64,000 nt of DNA from JAGOEF01 sp964511665 (GCA_964511665.1 CAZEHA010000002.1:62001-126000); one strand, 5' to 3'. Positions 17,647-27,399 are shown, counted from the first letter of the stretch. Made by a program: numbers and translations. The notes: generated by a model from the sequence alone, not told the origin.

Positions 17647-19482
17647 ATGAAAAAACTCTCTTTATTATTAATGGTAGTTTTTGTTGCTTCAATGTCTTTC
17701 GGGCAAAATATGATGGTTAAAAAAGACCGTTCATTCCCTGTTAAAAGCGACAAACAAGAACAAACAAAAGATTTGGAAGTAATTTGGGAAAACGATTTCT
17801 CGAATGCTGCCGAGTGGGTAACTGAATATCTGCCCGATAATCCAAATGATGGACCTTGGGTAATCGGCACTGCCGGTCCTGCCGGATTCTACTCAGCCGG
17901 TATGGGTGCCATTAACTCCACAACAGCTGCTAACGGTTTCGCTATGTACGATTCTGATGGTATTGGTGTATCGGAAACCACACAAGATTCAAAACTCACC
18001 TACACCGGCAGCATCAACTGTACAGGTTATACAAACGTAGGGGTTCAATTTGAGTCGTATTATCGCAAATATCATGGCACTCCTTATCTCGAAGTCAGTG
18101 TCAATGGTGGAACTACATGGACTCAGTTCGAAGTTCATTCCGATCTTACTGTAAATCAGGCATCAGCCAATCCCTCAATTCAGATAGTAAACATTTCGGC
18201 AGTTGCTGCCAACCAGCCCGAAGTTAAAATCCGTTTTCGCTATGTTGGTGAATGGGACTATGCATGGATGGTTGACGATGTTCAAGTTTTTGTTGCTCCC
18301 GACTATGATGTAAGCATAGTAGACGTTAGAATCAATTTCTTTCCTCAGTACATTAACTATGGATTTAGTGGTTTTTACGGACAAATCCCCAGCTTCCAAA
18401 TGTATGAAGTAGGTGCTCCCATTACTTTTACCGGTGTTGTTAAAAACTTTGGAACACAAACTGTTACACCAAATTTCAACGCAATCGTGAAAGACAACAC
18501 AGGCAGCGAAGTATATGCTATCACAGCTACTTATGAAGGAACACTGGCTACCGAAGAATTAGATACCATTAATACCGACGAGCCTTATTTCTTCTTCGAT
18601 CCGGCTTCTGATCAGGAATATGGTATTTATACATTTGAACTGTCAACCGACGTTGACGGGGCTACCGACGAAAATCCGGCGAACAATATGGTAACATATC
18701 AAACCTACCTGAATCCTTCGATGTATGCTCACGACAACGACACCTATTCGGGACAGTGGAGCACCTGTAACTACAACGGTGGTTGCCTCGATGGAGATGT
18801 TATTGGAGTGACTTATCCAATTTTTGTTAGTTGCGATATCAATTATGTTGATGTTTTTATCGGTTCGATGACCGAAGTGGGAGCCAGCTTCCTGGTAAAA
18901 CTGATGACCAGAGCTGATGTAGGCGAACCTTTCGAAGAATTGGTTTCGAGTGCTCTTATTACCATTGAAGACGAATCGATGGTTGGAACCATGCACACTA
19001 TTGAATTTGCCGATCCTTATACTGTAGAACTTGCAGCTGACGAATGGATGGAATTATTTGTAGCTGTTGAGTACTACACCGGTGGCGACACCTATCATTT
19101 CCGCCTCGGTATCGATGCTAGTGTTCCTACTTCGGGATGGGAAACATGGATGTATTTTTCGGGTGAAGACACTTGGTATTATTATGGAGGAACCCACGTT
19201 CCCATTATTCGCCTGAGTGTTGGTCCTTATAGCGGTAACACCACCATTGTATCGGAAGATATTTCGGTTTATCCAAATCCTGCCAACGATATCGTGAACC
19301 TGAACAATGTTGAAGGTGCCAATATCCAGGTGGTTGATATTACCGGTAAAGTACTGGTTAATATGAATGCTGCTCAAAATAGCGTTGCAGTCGACATGTC
19401 AGCTTTTGCTCAAGGAACCTATATCATTCGCATTTTGAACGAAAACGGACTCACTGTTAAAAAAGTGAATCTTGTTAAATAA
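17647..19482 (+). CDS. T9SS cargo with choice-of-anchor J/adhesin-like domain
   Basis: A 611-residue exported protein with a clean signal peptide (MKKLSLLLM...SFGQ). Residues of about 45-215 form a jelly-roll 'choice-of-anchor J/cleaved adhesin' domain: IWENDFSNAAEWV near the start, NGFAMYDSDG, and YAWMVDDVQVF at the end. A CARDB-like beta domain follows (about 220-360, DYDVSIVDVRI ... NNMVTYQTYL), then a second jelly-roll region. The C-terminus is a type A sorting domain (ISVYPNPANDIVNL, VVDITGKVLVN, FAQGTYIIRI, VKKVNLVK). It is surface-located or secreted through T9SS, probably in adhesion or glycan/protein binding. A strong hairpin terminator follows 21 bases after the stop. Confidence 0.88.
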   Translation: MKKLSLLLMVVFVASMSFGQNMMVKKDRSFPVKSDKQEQTKDLEVIWENDFSNAAEWVTEYLPDNPNDGPWVIGTAGPAGFYSAGMGAINSTTAANGFAMYDSDGIGVSETTQDSKLTYTGSINCTGYTNVGVQFESYYRKYHGTPYLEVSVNGGTTWTQFEVHSDLTVNQASANPSIQIVNISAVAANQPEVKIRFRYVGEWDYAWMVDDVQVFVAPDYDVSIVDVRINFFPQYINYGFSGFYGQIPSFQMYEVGAPITFTGVVKNFGTQTVTPNFNAIVKDNTGSEVYAITATYEGTLATEELDTINTDEPYFFFDPASDQEYGIYTFELSTDVDGATDENPANNMVTYQTYLNPSMYAHDNDTYSGQWSTCNYNGGCLDGDVIGVTYPIFVSCDINYVDVFIGSMTEVGASFLVKLMTRADVGEPFEELVSSALITIEDESMVGTMHTIEFADPYTVELAADEWMELFVAVEYYTGGDTYHFRLGIDASVPTSGWETWMYFSGEDTWYYYGGTHVPIIRLSVGPYSGNTTIVSEDISVYPNPANDIVNLNNVEGANIQVVDITGKVLVNMNAAQNSVAVDMSAFAQGTYIIRILNENGLTVKKVNLVK

Positions 19483-19503
19483 ATCCTGTATCACGGTTTA
19501 CAT

Positions 19504-19536
19504 AAAAAGGCTGTCTCAACCGAGACGGCCTTTTTT
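19504..19536. terminator. Bidirectional intrinsic terminator
   Basis: A long stem (GGCTGTCTC paired with GAGACGGCC, one G-T pair), a 4-base loop, with A5 before and T6 after. It can stop transcription from the T9SS gene on the plus strand and from the SSB-like gene on the minus strand, whose stop codon lies at its edge. Confidence 0.85.
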
Positions 19537-19867
19537 ATGCCCTTTTGGTAAACGGGAACAAAATGTTGTGCACAACAACTTCGGTTAACTGAGTTATTTC
19601 TCCTCTGTCGTTCGATATCTTCCGCGTAGTAATACTGCCGTCGATTACTATCTCATCGCCACGTTCCAGATTGTTTTTAACAAGCAAAGCCTGATTGCCG
19701 GCTACAACAATCCGATGAATCTGACGGTCGATAAATCGCTTTCCATCAATAAGGTAATAGTCGCAGGTTAACAACATAAATCGTGCAAGCGCATTTCCGT
19801 TCACATTGCTGAACTCAGTCTGGCTGCACACTTCTCCGATTAATTGAACTTTGTTTACAAATACCAT
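19535..19867 (-). CDS. Single-stranded DNA-binding protein-like OB-fold protein
   Basis: A 110-residue protein that matches the SSB/PriB OB-fold: VNKVQLIGEV at the N-terminus, ARFMLLTCDYYLIDGKRFID, then HRIVVAGNQALLVKNNLERG and DEIVIDGSITTRK. It ends in ...LFPFTKRA without the acidic DDDIPF-type tail that the main bacterial SSB uses to recruit partners. It is thus probably a second, short SSB or PriB-like protein rather than the principal replication SSB. It stands alone on the minus strand between a bidirectional terminator and argS. Confidence 0.8.
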   Translation of the reverse strand: MVFVNKVQLIGEVCSQTEFSNVNGNALARFMLLTCDYYLIDGKRFIDRQIHRIVVAGNQALLVKNNLERGDEIVIDGSITTRKISNDRGEITQLTEVVVHNILFPFTKRA

Positions 19868-19987
19868 AGCTTACAAATTTTTAGTTTCGGCAAATATCGA
19901 AATCAGAAATTATGGTATTCGGTTTTTAAGCGATTGATTGCGCTTTGATTCGTTTGTTGTCGTTTGCTACCGATAATTCAGTGAATT

Positions 19988-21769
19988 TTACATTTTTTCA
20001 GGCATTTCAATACCCAATAGACCCATAGACCGTTCTAATGCCTCTTTTGTTAACGAACACAACACCAGGCGAAAATGCAGAATATTAGCGTCTTTTTCTT
20101 TCAGTATGGTGTGCTCGTGGTAATACTGATTAAACTCTTTCGACAACTCATAAGCAAAATTGGCTATACTTCCGGGATCGAGGTTGCGGGCAGATTCCTG
20201 AACCAGTCCCGGATATTTTGTAATCAGTCGCAAAATATCTATTTCCTTATTCACGGTTCTGGTTTCTTCTGAAACCTTTCCCTTAAATTTGATGTTCATT
20301 TTTTGTGAATTACGCAAGATAGAGCAAATGCGAGCATAGGTATACTGTACAAAAGGTCCGGTGTTACCGTTGAAATCTATAGACTCTTTCGGGTCGAATG
20401 TCATATTTTTTCTTGGATCGACTTTAAGCATAAAATACTTAAGCGCTCCCATTGCAATTTTTTTCAGTATTTCTTCTTTTGCATCAGCATCAATATCACC
20501 AAGTTTACCGTGTTCAAGCGACATGGCACGGGCAGTTTCGAGCATTTCGTCAACGATATCGTCGGCATCCACTACCTTTCCTTCGCGCGATTTCATCTTA
20601 CCATCGGGTAACTCAACCATGCCATACGACATGTGATAGATACTATTAGCCCATTCGAAGCCCAGCTTTTTGAGTATAGCCTTAAGCACTTGAAAATGAT
20701 AGTTTTGCTCGTTCCCTACCACATAAATATGACGGTGGAGGTGATAGCTGCTGAAACGGTTTACGGCAGTTCCAATATCTTGTGTGATATAAACACTGGT
20801 ACCATCGGAACGAAGTAGTACTTTTTCGTCGAGGCCTTCGTTTTGTAAATCGACCCACACCGATCCATCCTCTTTTTCGAAGAATATTCCCTTTTTGAGG
20901 CCTTCGAGAACCAGACTTTTACCAAGTTTATATGTTTCCGATTCAAAATAGGTTGTATCGAAGCTGATACCCAGTTTGGCATATGTTTCATCGAAGCCTT
21001 GCAGTACCCAGCTGTTCATTTGCTTCCACAGCCAAATTACATCGTGGTCGCCCGATTCCCACAATTGCAACATTTCGCGAGCCTCTTTCATATGTTGGGT
21101 CTGCTCTGCAGCCTCTTTCTCGCTAAACCCCTGCTGCAATAATGCCTGCAATTCTTCTTTAAAAGCCTTTTCGAATTGTACATAGAAATCGCCTACCAAC
21201 TTATCACCTTTTTTCCCTGTACTGGCAGGGGTGCAGTTCTTTCCGTATTTACGGTAGGCAAGCATCGATTTACAAATATGTATTCCCCTGTCGTTCACCA
21301 GATTAACTTTAATAACCTCGTTACCGGCCTCCTTCAAAATCCTTGATAAAGAATCGCCCAACAAATTGTTTCGAACATGCCCAAGATGCAGTGGTTTGTT
21401 GGTATTTGGCGACGAAAACTCGACCATATATCGCATTGGGTTCAAGGCATCACAGGTATATATGCCCTGATGAGCCATGGTGTTCATGCGAGCTATCCAG
21501 TAGTCGCTGCTCATCCTTAAGTTCAGAAATCCTTTAACCACGTTGTAGGATGCTATTCCTTGCATCTTATTCTGCAAATAGACTCCTATTTCTTTAGCTG
21601 TAGTGTCGGGTTTGTTTTTTGAGTATTTCAACAAAGGAAAAACCACTAATGTAAAATCTCCCTCAAAATCTTTATTTGTAAACTGAAGCTGAATATCCTG
21701 TGGATCAGGTTCCTGCTTATAGATAGCTTTAATTGCTTCAATTACAGTGGTTTTAATAGTAATCTCCAT
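19988..21769 (-). CDS. argS: Arginyl-tRNA synthetase
   Basis: A 593-residue class I synthetase that charges tRNA-Arg. The N-terminal Arg-tRNA-synt N domain is present. The HIGH motif appears as HLGHVRNNLLG at about residue 127 after EFSSPNTNKP. The KMSKS-region equivalent is KMKSREGKVVDADD at about 395. The C-terminal DALR anticodon-binding domain begins near TGPFVQYTYARICS. Length is normal. It follows nth by 65 bases and has its own predicted -7 element (21792-21799). Confidence 0.97.
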   Translation of the reverse strand: MEITIKTTVIEAIKAIYKQEPDPQDIQLQFTNKDFEGDFTLVVFPLLKYSKNKPDTTAKEIGVYLQNKMQGIASYNVVKGFLNLRMSSDYWIARMNTMAHQGIYTCDALNPMRYMVEFSSPNTNKPLHLGHVRNNLLGDSLSRILKEAGNEVIKVNLVNDRGIHICKSMLAYRKYGKNCTPASTGKKGDKLVGDFYVQFEKAFKEELQALLQQGFSEKEAAEQTQHMKEAREMLQLWESGDHDVIWLWKQMNSWVLQGFDETYAKLGISFDTTYFESETYKLGKSLVLEGLKKGIFFEKEDGSVWVDLQNEGLDEKVLLRSDGTSVYITQDIGTAVNRFSSYHLHRHIYVVGNEQNYHFQVLKAILKKLGFEWANSIYHMSYGMVELPDGKMKSREGKVVDADDIVDEMLETARAMSLEHGKLGDIDADAKEEILKKIAMGALKYFMLKVDPRKNMTFDPKESIDFNGNTGPFVQYTYARICSILRNSQKMNIKFKGKVSEETRTVNKEIDILRLITKYPGLVQESARNLDPGSIANFAYELSKEFNQYYHEHTILKEKDANILHFRLVLCSLTKEALERSMGLLGIEMPEKM

Positions 21770-21791
21770 GTAAATATTTATAAAAAGAAAA

Positions 21792-21799
21792 CAAATATA
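21792..21799 (-). promoter_or_regulatory. Probable -7 element of argS
   Basis: TATATTTG on the minus strand is an exact TAnnTTTG, about 23 bases before the argS ATG. No TTTG is visible at the expected distance. Confidence 0.45.
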
Positions 21800-21834
21800 T
21801 TGAATTGAATACTTCGAATTGTAAAAGCGTATTT

Positions 21835-22491
21835 TTAGTTATCAACAAATTTCGATGGATTATCTTTAAAAAAAACACAAAACATCGAAATGCCACATTT
21901 ATTACACAATGGTTTTCGCGCTTTGCAAATATAACGTCCGTGAAGGATAAGCCAATGATGCGCCTTATGCAGCAACGATTCAGGAAATATTGCAACCAAC
22001 TGTTTTTCAACAGCCAATGGAGTTGTCGCATTTTTTACAAGGCCCAAACGATTTGAGACTCTAAAAACATGTGTATCAACTGCCATAAGTGCTTTCCCAA
22101 AAACAACTGAACCCACCACATGGGCTGTTTTTCGACCTACCCCCGGAATTTTTTGAAGGTCATCGGGGTCTTCGGGAATACTACCACCAAACTGAGATAT
22201 CACCGTGTTGGCCATGCCAAGCAAATGTTTAGCCTTATTGTTCGGATAGGAACACGATTTTATCAGCTCGTATATGTCTGATTCGTTAGCCGTCGATAAA
22301 CTTTCAACATCGGGAAATACCGAAAAAAAGTCACGGGTAATAATATTTACACGTTTATCGGTGCATTGAGCCGATAAGATAACTGCAACAAGAAGCTGAT
22401 AAGGAGTGGTATAAACCAACTCTGTTTCAGGCTCGGGCGAATGGTTTTGAAACCATTCGATAATAGCTTGTGCACGTTGTTTGCGAGTCAT
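21835..22491 (-). CDS. nth: Endonuclease III, DNA glycosylase/AP lyase
   Basis: A 218-residue base-excision repair enzyme that removes oxidised pyrimidines. The helix-hairpin-helix motif LQKIPGVGRKTAHVV carries the catalytic Lys, and MAVDTHVFRVSNRLGLV the catalytic Asp. The C-terminal C-x6-C-x2-C-x5-C set (ICKARKPLCNKCGISMFC) binds the [4Fe-4S] cluster. The start lies 2 bases after the trxB stop, so the genes are cotranscribed. All key residues are present. Confidence 0.96.
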   Translation of the reverse strand: MTRKQRAQAIIEWFQNHSPEPETELVYTTPYQLLVAVILSAQCTDKRVNIITRDFFSVFPDVESLSTANESDIYELIKSCSYPNNKAKHLLGMANTVISQFGGSIPEDPDDLQKIPGVGRKTAHVVGSVVFGKALMAVDTHVFRVSNRLGLVKNATTPLAVEKQLVAIFPESLLHKAHHWLILHGRYICKARKPLCNKCGISMFCVFFKDNPSKFVDN

Positions 22492-22493
22492 TT

Positions 22494-23420
22494 CTATACT
22501 TGATTCAGAAAACGTTCGGCATCAATTGCAGCCATGCAGCCTGATCCGGCAGCTGTAGTGGCTTGTCGGTAGTGCTTGTCTTGCACATCGCCACAGGCAA
22601 ATACTCCGGGCACATTGGTATATGTTGATCCAGGAACGGTTTTGATATAACCTGCTTCATCGGTATCGACGTATTGCTTAAAAATATCGCTGTTGGGATG
22701 ATGCCCAATAGCCACAAAAAAGCCGTGTATGGGAATGTGTTTTTCTTGTTGGTTTTCGTCGGTAAGAATTACACCCGTAACACCGCTAAAGTTACCAACA
22801 ATTTCTTTGGTTTGGTGTTTCCACAAAACTTCGAGATTGGGAGTATTGAACACGCGCTGCTGCATGGCCTTTGAGGCTCTGAGCTCATCGCGGCGAACAA
22901 TCAGATACACTTTGTTGCATAAACCGGCCAGATAAGTGGCTTCTTCGGCAGCAGTATCTCCACCCCCAACCACTGCAACATCTTTCCCTCGGTAAAAGAA
23001 ACCATCGCAGGTAGCACAGGCCGACACACCCTGACCTCGAAACTTTTGTTCCGATTCTAAACCCAAATATTTGGCTGTAGCTCCTGTAGCAATAATAACC
23101 GTATCGGCTATAATTTCGGTTCCATTATCGGCAAAAGCACGAAAGGGTCGTTGCGAAAAGTCGACTTTATGTATTACCCCAAACCGCACATCGGCACCAA
23201 AGCGTAGGGCTTGTTTTTTTAAATCCTCCATCATGGCCGGGCCCGATACACCATTGGGGTAGCCCGGAAAGTTTTCGACTTCGGTAGTAGTTGTCAACTG
23301 CCCGCCCGGTTCCATGCCTTCGTAAACAATGGGCGACAAATTAGCACGAGATGCATAAATAGCGGCCGTAAAGCCTGCCGGTCCTGAACCGATAATCAGG
23401 CATTTAGTTTTTTCACTCAT
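22494..23420 (-). CDS. trxB: Thioredoxin reductase
   Basis: A 308-residue FAD/NADPH enzyme that reduces thioredoxin. The FAD motif GSGPAGFTAAIYASRA is at residues 11-26, the redox-active CATC in VSACATCDGFF at about 138, the NADPH motif VGGGDTAAEEA, and the C-terminal FAD contact GVFACGDVQDKHYRQ. It stands between a DsbD-like periplasmic protein gene (11 bases upstream) and nth (2 bases downstream). This is compatible with supplying reducing power for both cytoplasmic and envelope thiol chemistry. Confidence 0.97.
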   Translation of the reverse strand: MSEKTKCLIIGSGPAGFTAAIYASRANLSPIVYEGMEPGGQLTTTTEVENFPGYPNGVSGPAMMEDLKKQALRFGADVRFGVIHKVDFSQRPFRAFADNGTEIIADTVIIATGATAKYLGLESEQKFRGQGVSACATCDGFFYRGKDVAVVGGGDTAAEEATYLAGLCNKVYLIVRRDELRASKAMQQRVFNTPNLEVLWKHQTKEIVGNFSGVTGVILTDENQQEKHIPIHGFFVAIGHHPNSDIFKQYVDTDEAGYIKTVPGSTYTNVPGVFACGDVQDKHYRQATTAAGSGCMAAIDAERFLNQV

Positions 23421-23431
23421 AGTGTGTAATA

Positions 23432-23929
23432 TTATTTAATTCTTTTTATTTCGGTAATTCCCCAGGTGTTATCTCCCCTTTCAATTTTCATTATTACTTC
23501 ATCGGTTATAAGCACACATTGACCATCGGGTTTGTAGCATGCCTGAACTTCTAGTGTCATCATGACATCGATTCGGTTGGCATCAATTGTGAAATCTCTT
23601 GCAAAAATAACTGTGTTTTCGTAGTAATTCACATTCATATCAAAAACATCATCGTACATTGTGCTATATGGGGTAATTCTGTATAATGGCTTATTGGCCT
23701 GTTCATCCGTTTTTTCATCGAAAGCAATAATCATTGGTAAAGGCCCACCATCGGGCATCTCTTCGGCATACACATACCAATCTTTGGCAATGTTGGTTTT
23801 AATTTTCAAAACAAATCCATCGTTGGACCTATCTTCTACCACAAACTTCCATTCTACAGGCTTAAGAGGCTGAGCAGCAGCAACCGAAGCAAACAGCATT
23901 CCGGCCAATATTAACATTGTCTTTATCAT
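23432..23929 (-). CDS. Stand-alone DsbD N-terminal-like periplasmic protein
   Basis: A 165-residue exported protein (signal peptide ending SVAAAQ). Its beta-sandwich phrases, KIKTNIAKDWYVYAEE, GGPLPMIIAFD and a late cysteine pair in VQACYKPDGQCVLITDE, resemble the N-terminal domain of DsbD (the CxnC pair that passes electrons to periplasmic partners). The transmembrane and thioredoxin domains of full DsbD are absent. It overlaps the DUF4249 gene by four bases (ATGA) and is followed after 11 bases by trxB. So it may act in thiol-disulfide exchange in the periplasm; the assignment is by motif and context only. Confidence 0.65.
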   Translation of the reverse strand: MIKTMLILAGMLFASVAAAQPLKPVEWKFVVEDRSNDGFVLKIKTNIAKDWYVYAEEMPDGGPLPMIIAFDEKTDEQANKPLYRITPYSTMYDDVFDMNVNYYENTVIFARDFTIDANRIDVMMTLEVQACYKPDGQCVLITDEVIMKIERGDNTWGITEIKRIK

Positions 23930-24858
23930 TGTATTAGTTCTATTGTTGCACTATCGGTAATATGCACCTTTACAATATTAGTGCCATACCCTCCAAAAAA
24001 ACCCTGAGCCGGATCACCTTGAATATTTGTGAGAATGGTTGCAGGGTTCGTGAACGGATTTCCCCAGGTAATCATGTGTCGGTAGTAACTATTCCAGAAT
24101 TTGTAGTGTTCTACGTCAATGCTCGAGAGTCGAATCAAAACATTTGTATTTTTACCGTATGCCACCGCTTCAAGAAACTCTTCATCGGTTTCGTCGTTGT
24201 TTTCGAAAAACGAAATTATTTCGGCACCTTTAGAAATGAAGTTGAACACCACTTTTTTTCCATTATCGTACAAATCATCTGAAATATGACTTCCGAAATA
24301 AGGTTTCAAAAAGCCAAGCTGCTCGAATTCTACCATAGTATGCAAAGCGTAACAGTTGCCGGGTTGTGGCGGATCTTGAAAAGCAAAGCTGATATAACCC
24401 AGCGAATCGTGATCGCTCAATAAGTTGAACCAAACACTATCGATTACAACCGGCTGTGGGATACTTGTGTAGGCAAAATACTTTTTGTCGTTATAAGAAA
24501 CATCTAAGCGGTATTGCCTACCCACTTCACCTGTCATATTGTCGCATGTATAACCAAAATATGGGAATTGTGGTATAAATGCAGGGTATAGCCTTACTCG
24601 TTGAGTACCATCGCTAATAGTTACCACTGTCGACTCGCTAAATACCATCATGTTAATTAATGTTGAAGAATCGACCACGTCGAAATATCCGGCATTTTTA
24701 GTAAGAAATACATAGGGGTTTTCACCATTCACAATATAAGCTTCAACAACAAGTTTTTCGACAGGGCGCGGCAAATCGACAGATATATCAATTTCGCAAG
24801 AAACCAGCATGAAAAGAAGTATCATTGGAGGCACAAAATTTTTGAAGTGTTTTTTCAT
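23926..24858 (-). CDS. DUF4249 lipoprotein, partner of second TonB receptor
   Basis: A 310-residue lipoprotein with lipobox MLVSC (Cys about residue 21) followed by EIDISVD. The family opening (LPRPVEKLVVEAYIVNGENP) and the late phrases NPATILTNIQGDPAQGFFGG and VKVHITDSATI identify DUF4249. It begins 5 bases after the receptor stop and overlaps the next gene by 4 bases. It is a diverged paralogue of the protein at 3728-4720. It presumably acts at the outer membrane with the receptor; its ligand is unknown. Confidence 0.85.
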   Translation of the reverse strand: MKKHFKNFVPPMILLFMLVSCEIDISVDLPRPVEKLVVEAYIVNGENPYVFLTKNAGYFDVVDSSTLINMMVFSESTVVTISDGTQRVRLYPAFIPQFPYFGYTCDNMTGEVGRQYRLDVSYNDKKYFAYTSIPQPVVIDSVWFNLLSDHDSLGYISFAFQDPPQPGNCYALHTMVEFEQLGFLKPYFGSHISDDLYDNGKKVVFNFISKGAEIISFFENNDETDEEFLEAVAYGKNTNVLIRLSSIDVEHYKFWNSYYRHMITWGNPFTNPATILTNIQGDPAQGFFGGYGTNIVKVHITDSATIELIQ

Positions 24859-24863
24859 AGTCG

Positions 24864-27239
24864 TTAAAAATTAAAATTCCAGGTTATCGCAGGCAGTATT
24901 GGGATTAATGATACCTGTTTGGCTACCGTTCTGAAATTTCCCTGGTCGACATTTCCCTCGTAGAAAAAATATATGAAATAGGGATTTTTACGGTTATACA
25001 CATTGTAAACCGAAAAATTAAGTTCCGATTTCCATCTTTCCGTTTTTTTCAACACATAACTCACCGAAATATCAAGGCGATGATATGGATCGAGTCGGTA
25101 AGAATTCCTGGGTCCATACTCGTTTACTATCTGTCCATCAATAATATACCTTGCAATTGGTAAAGTGGTTGTATTTCCGGTAGCATACACAAACACCGAA
25201 CCTATCGTCCACTTTTCGTTTATAAAATAAGTAAGCGTAAGCGACAAATCATGTCGTCGATCGTATTTTGCAGGGAAAGGGTTTCCGTTGTCGATTTCAT
25301 TAAAAAAACGCTGAGTTTTCGACCAGGTATAACCAATCCATCCAGTAATACGACCGGTACGCCTCTTCAGAAACAGTTCAAGTCCATAGGAGCTTCCATC
25401 TCCAAAAATGAAGTAATTGTCGGGATTATCGTTCAAATCGTCGCCATATAAAGCTCCATCCATATACTCGATTAAATTCTTCAATTGCTTATAGTAAATC
25501 TCGGCAGAGGCTTCGAACTGATTGTTTGCAAAATTTCGAAAATATCCGGCAGCAACCTGTCGCCCAAACTGAGGTTTAACCCTATCGCTGCTGGGCACCC
25601 ATAAATCGGTAGGGAGTGTTGATGCAGATAACGAAGCCAAGTGTATAAATTGATTGTTCTGCATATACGAGAATTTCACACTCGATGTTTTACCTGTAGA
25701 TATCTTCATCGAGAACCGTGGTTCGGGAGAGTAATAATCGCACACCAGTTCGTTGGCTGCGTAAACAATAGAATCGACAGTATGCATATTATTGTCATCT
25801 TTCAAAAACCGGGTAAACGGTCCTGTTTGAAAAAAACCATTTAAACGAAAACCTGCATACATAGAAACTTTATCGTTAATTATAAAGTCATCGCCAATGT
25901 ATACCGATGCTTCATGGGCATATTGCCGATTACTTTCATTAAAATTATAGGCCATATCGCCGAAGTCGGCCGTTACTGTATTGGGAGTAAAAATATGATA
26001 CACGTAGTTTGTTCCAAACTTTACAGTATGTTTTGGGTTGGGCAACCACGTAAAATCCTGTTTAAAATTAACATCTCTTATTCCCGAATTCTGAATAAGC
26101 CTAAAGCCATCGGAGCCATCTTCGTTGCGCATTCCCACATCAGTTGAAAACTGATAATCGCTAAACACAGCTGTTGTGTTCAGGAAAAACCGACTATTGA
26201 ACAAATGATTCCAACGCAAAGAAGCCATTCCATTGCCCCAAGGTATTTTCATCATAAAATTAGATTCGGAACTTTTAAAGCTGAAAATATCTTTTCCATA
26301 ATAGGCGCTAAAGAATAGGCGGTCTTTGTCGGAGAACCGATAGTTGAATTTAGCATTCAAATCGTAGAAGTAGTATCCCGAACCTTTAAATGGACTGGTT
26401 TTTTTAACAAATGGCTGCACTAAAATATCGATATAAGTACGTCGTGCCGAAATCAGAAAACTGCAGGTATCTTTTTTAACAGGCCCCTGTACTGTAAGCC
26501 GCGTAGCAATGGTACCAATACCTCCATCTACATGAAACGATCTCATATTTCCGTTGTCCATCGAAATATCGAGCACCGAGCTAACCCGTCCTCCATACTG
26601 CGCAGGCATACCTCCTTTGTATAATTCCACATCTTTAATAGCATCGGCATTAAACACCGAAAAGAAACCAAATAAATGAGAGGCATTGTAAACAACAGCC
26701 TCATCGAGCAAAATAAGATTTTGGTCGGGACCTCCGCCTCGTACATAGAACCCTGAATTTCCATCACCTGCCGACTGAACACCCGGCAATAACTGAATGG
26801 TCTTTAGGATATCGACCTCGCCCATAAATGCCGGAATGGTTTTGACTTCTTCTACCGGCAGCTTGTTCACACTCATACGACTATCCTGAATATTACGATC
26901 GGTTCGTTCGCCACTTACCACTATTTCGTTTGCCATGTATGCAGTAGCTTTCAGATTGATATTCAACGAAATGTTTTTATTCAGGCTTATCTCTCGAACT
27001 TCCTCTTGATATCCAATAAACGAATATTTCAAACTATATGTGCCTGCCGGAAGCGATAATGAATAAAAACCATATGCATTACTGGTAGTTCCGGTTCTTT
27101 CATCGGTTACAATTACGTTGGCTCCTATCAATTCTTCGCCGCTTGATGCATCTTTAACGTATCCGCTAATTGTGTATTTTTGGGCATTGACATTCGTTAA
27201 CAACAAGAGAATCAACACATTGGCAATAATAATTCGCAT
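24864..27239 (-). CDS. TonB-dependent receptor with CarboxypepD-like domain (second copy)
   Basis: A 791-residue receptor of the same build as the one at 4725-7094. Signal peptide ending NVNAQ; carboxypeptidase-like domain (ISGYVKDASSGEELIGANV); plug with VRGGGPDQNLILLDEAVVYN and GGRVSSVLDISMDNGN; then a barrel ending in ...PAITWNFNF with terminal Phe. The two receptors share plug phrases closely but differ through the barrel, as expected for paralogues with different ligands. It heads a minus-strand run: receptor, DUF4249, DsbD-like, trxB, nth, all with gaps of 11 bases or less or overlaps. Confidence 0.92.
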   Translation of the reverse strand: MRIIIANVLILLLLTNVNAQKYTISGYVKDASSGEELIGANVIVTDERTGTTSNAYGFYSLSLPAGTYSLKYSFIGYQEEVREISLNKNISLNINLKATAYMANEIVVSGERTDRNIQDSRMSVNKLPVEEVKTIPAFMGEVDILKTIQLLPGVQSAGDGNSGFYVRGGGPDQNLILLDEAVVYNASHLFGFFSVFNADAIKDVELYKGGMPAQYGGRVSSVLDISMDNGNMRSFHVDGGIGTIATRLTVQGPVKKDTCSFLISARRTYIDILVQPFVKKTSPFKGSGYYFYDLNAKFNYRFSDKDRLFFSAYYGKDIFSFKSSESNFMMKIPWGNGMASLRWNHLFNSRFFLNTTAVFSDYQFSTDVGMRNEDGSDGFRLIQNSGIRDVNFKQDFTWLPNPKHTVKFGTNYVYHIFTPNTVTADFGDMAYNFNESNRQYAHEASVYIGDDFIINDKVSMYAGFRLNGFFQTGPFTRFLKDDNNMHTVDSIVYAANELVCDYYSPEPRFSMKISTGKTSSVKFSYMQNNQFIHLASLSASTLPTDLWVPSSDRVKPQFGRQVAAGYFRNFANNQFEASAEIYYKQLKNLIEYMDGALYGDDLNDNPDNYFIFGDGSSYGLELFLKRRTGRITGWIGYTWSKTQRFFNEIDNGNPFPAKYDRRHDLSLTLTYFINEKWTIGSVFVYATGNTTTLPIARYIIDGQIVNEYGPRNSYRLDPYHRLDISVSYVLKKTERWKSELNFSVYNVYNRKNPYFIYFFYEGNVDQGNFRTVAKQVSLIPILPAITWNFNF

Positions 27240-27356
27240 ATTAATGTAATATTTTTCGCAGCACTAAAAGTAACACAAAAACGCATCAGTCTGAATACAC
27301 AGTTTTAATATTAACCAAAAATTAAGACTTATGTTTTGTTTTATTTTCAAAAAGAT

Positions 27357-27387
27357 TTTGCATTGTTTAAATGCTTTCTTACATTTG
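27357..27387 (+). promoter_or_regulatory. Consensus promoter of tRNA-Pro
   Basis: TTTG (27357-27360), 19 bases, TACATTTG (27380-27387): an exact consensus match 12 bases before the mature tRNA 5' end. The 27240-27399 spacer holds nothing else recognisable. Confidence 0.75.
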
Positions 27388-27399
27388 CACCACATTTTT

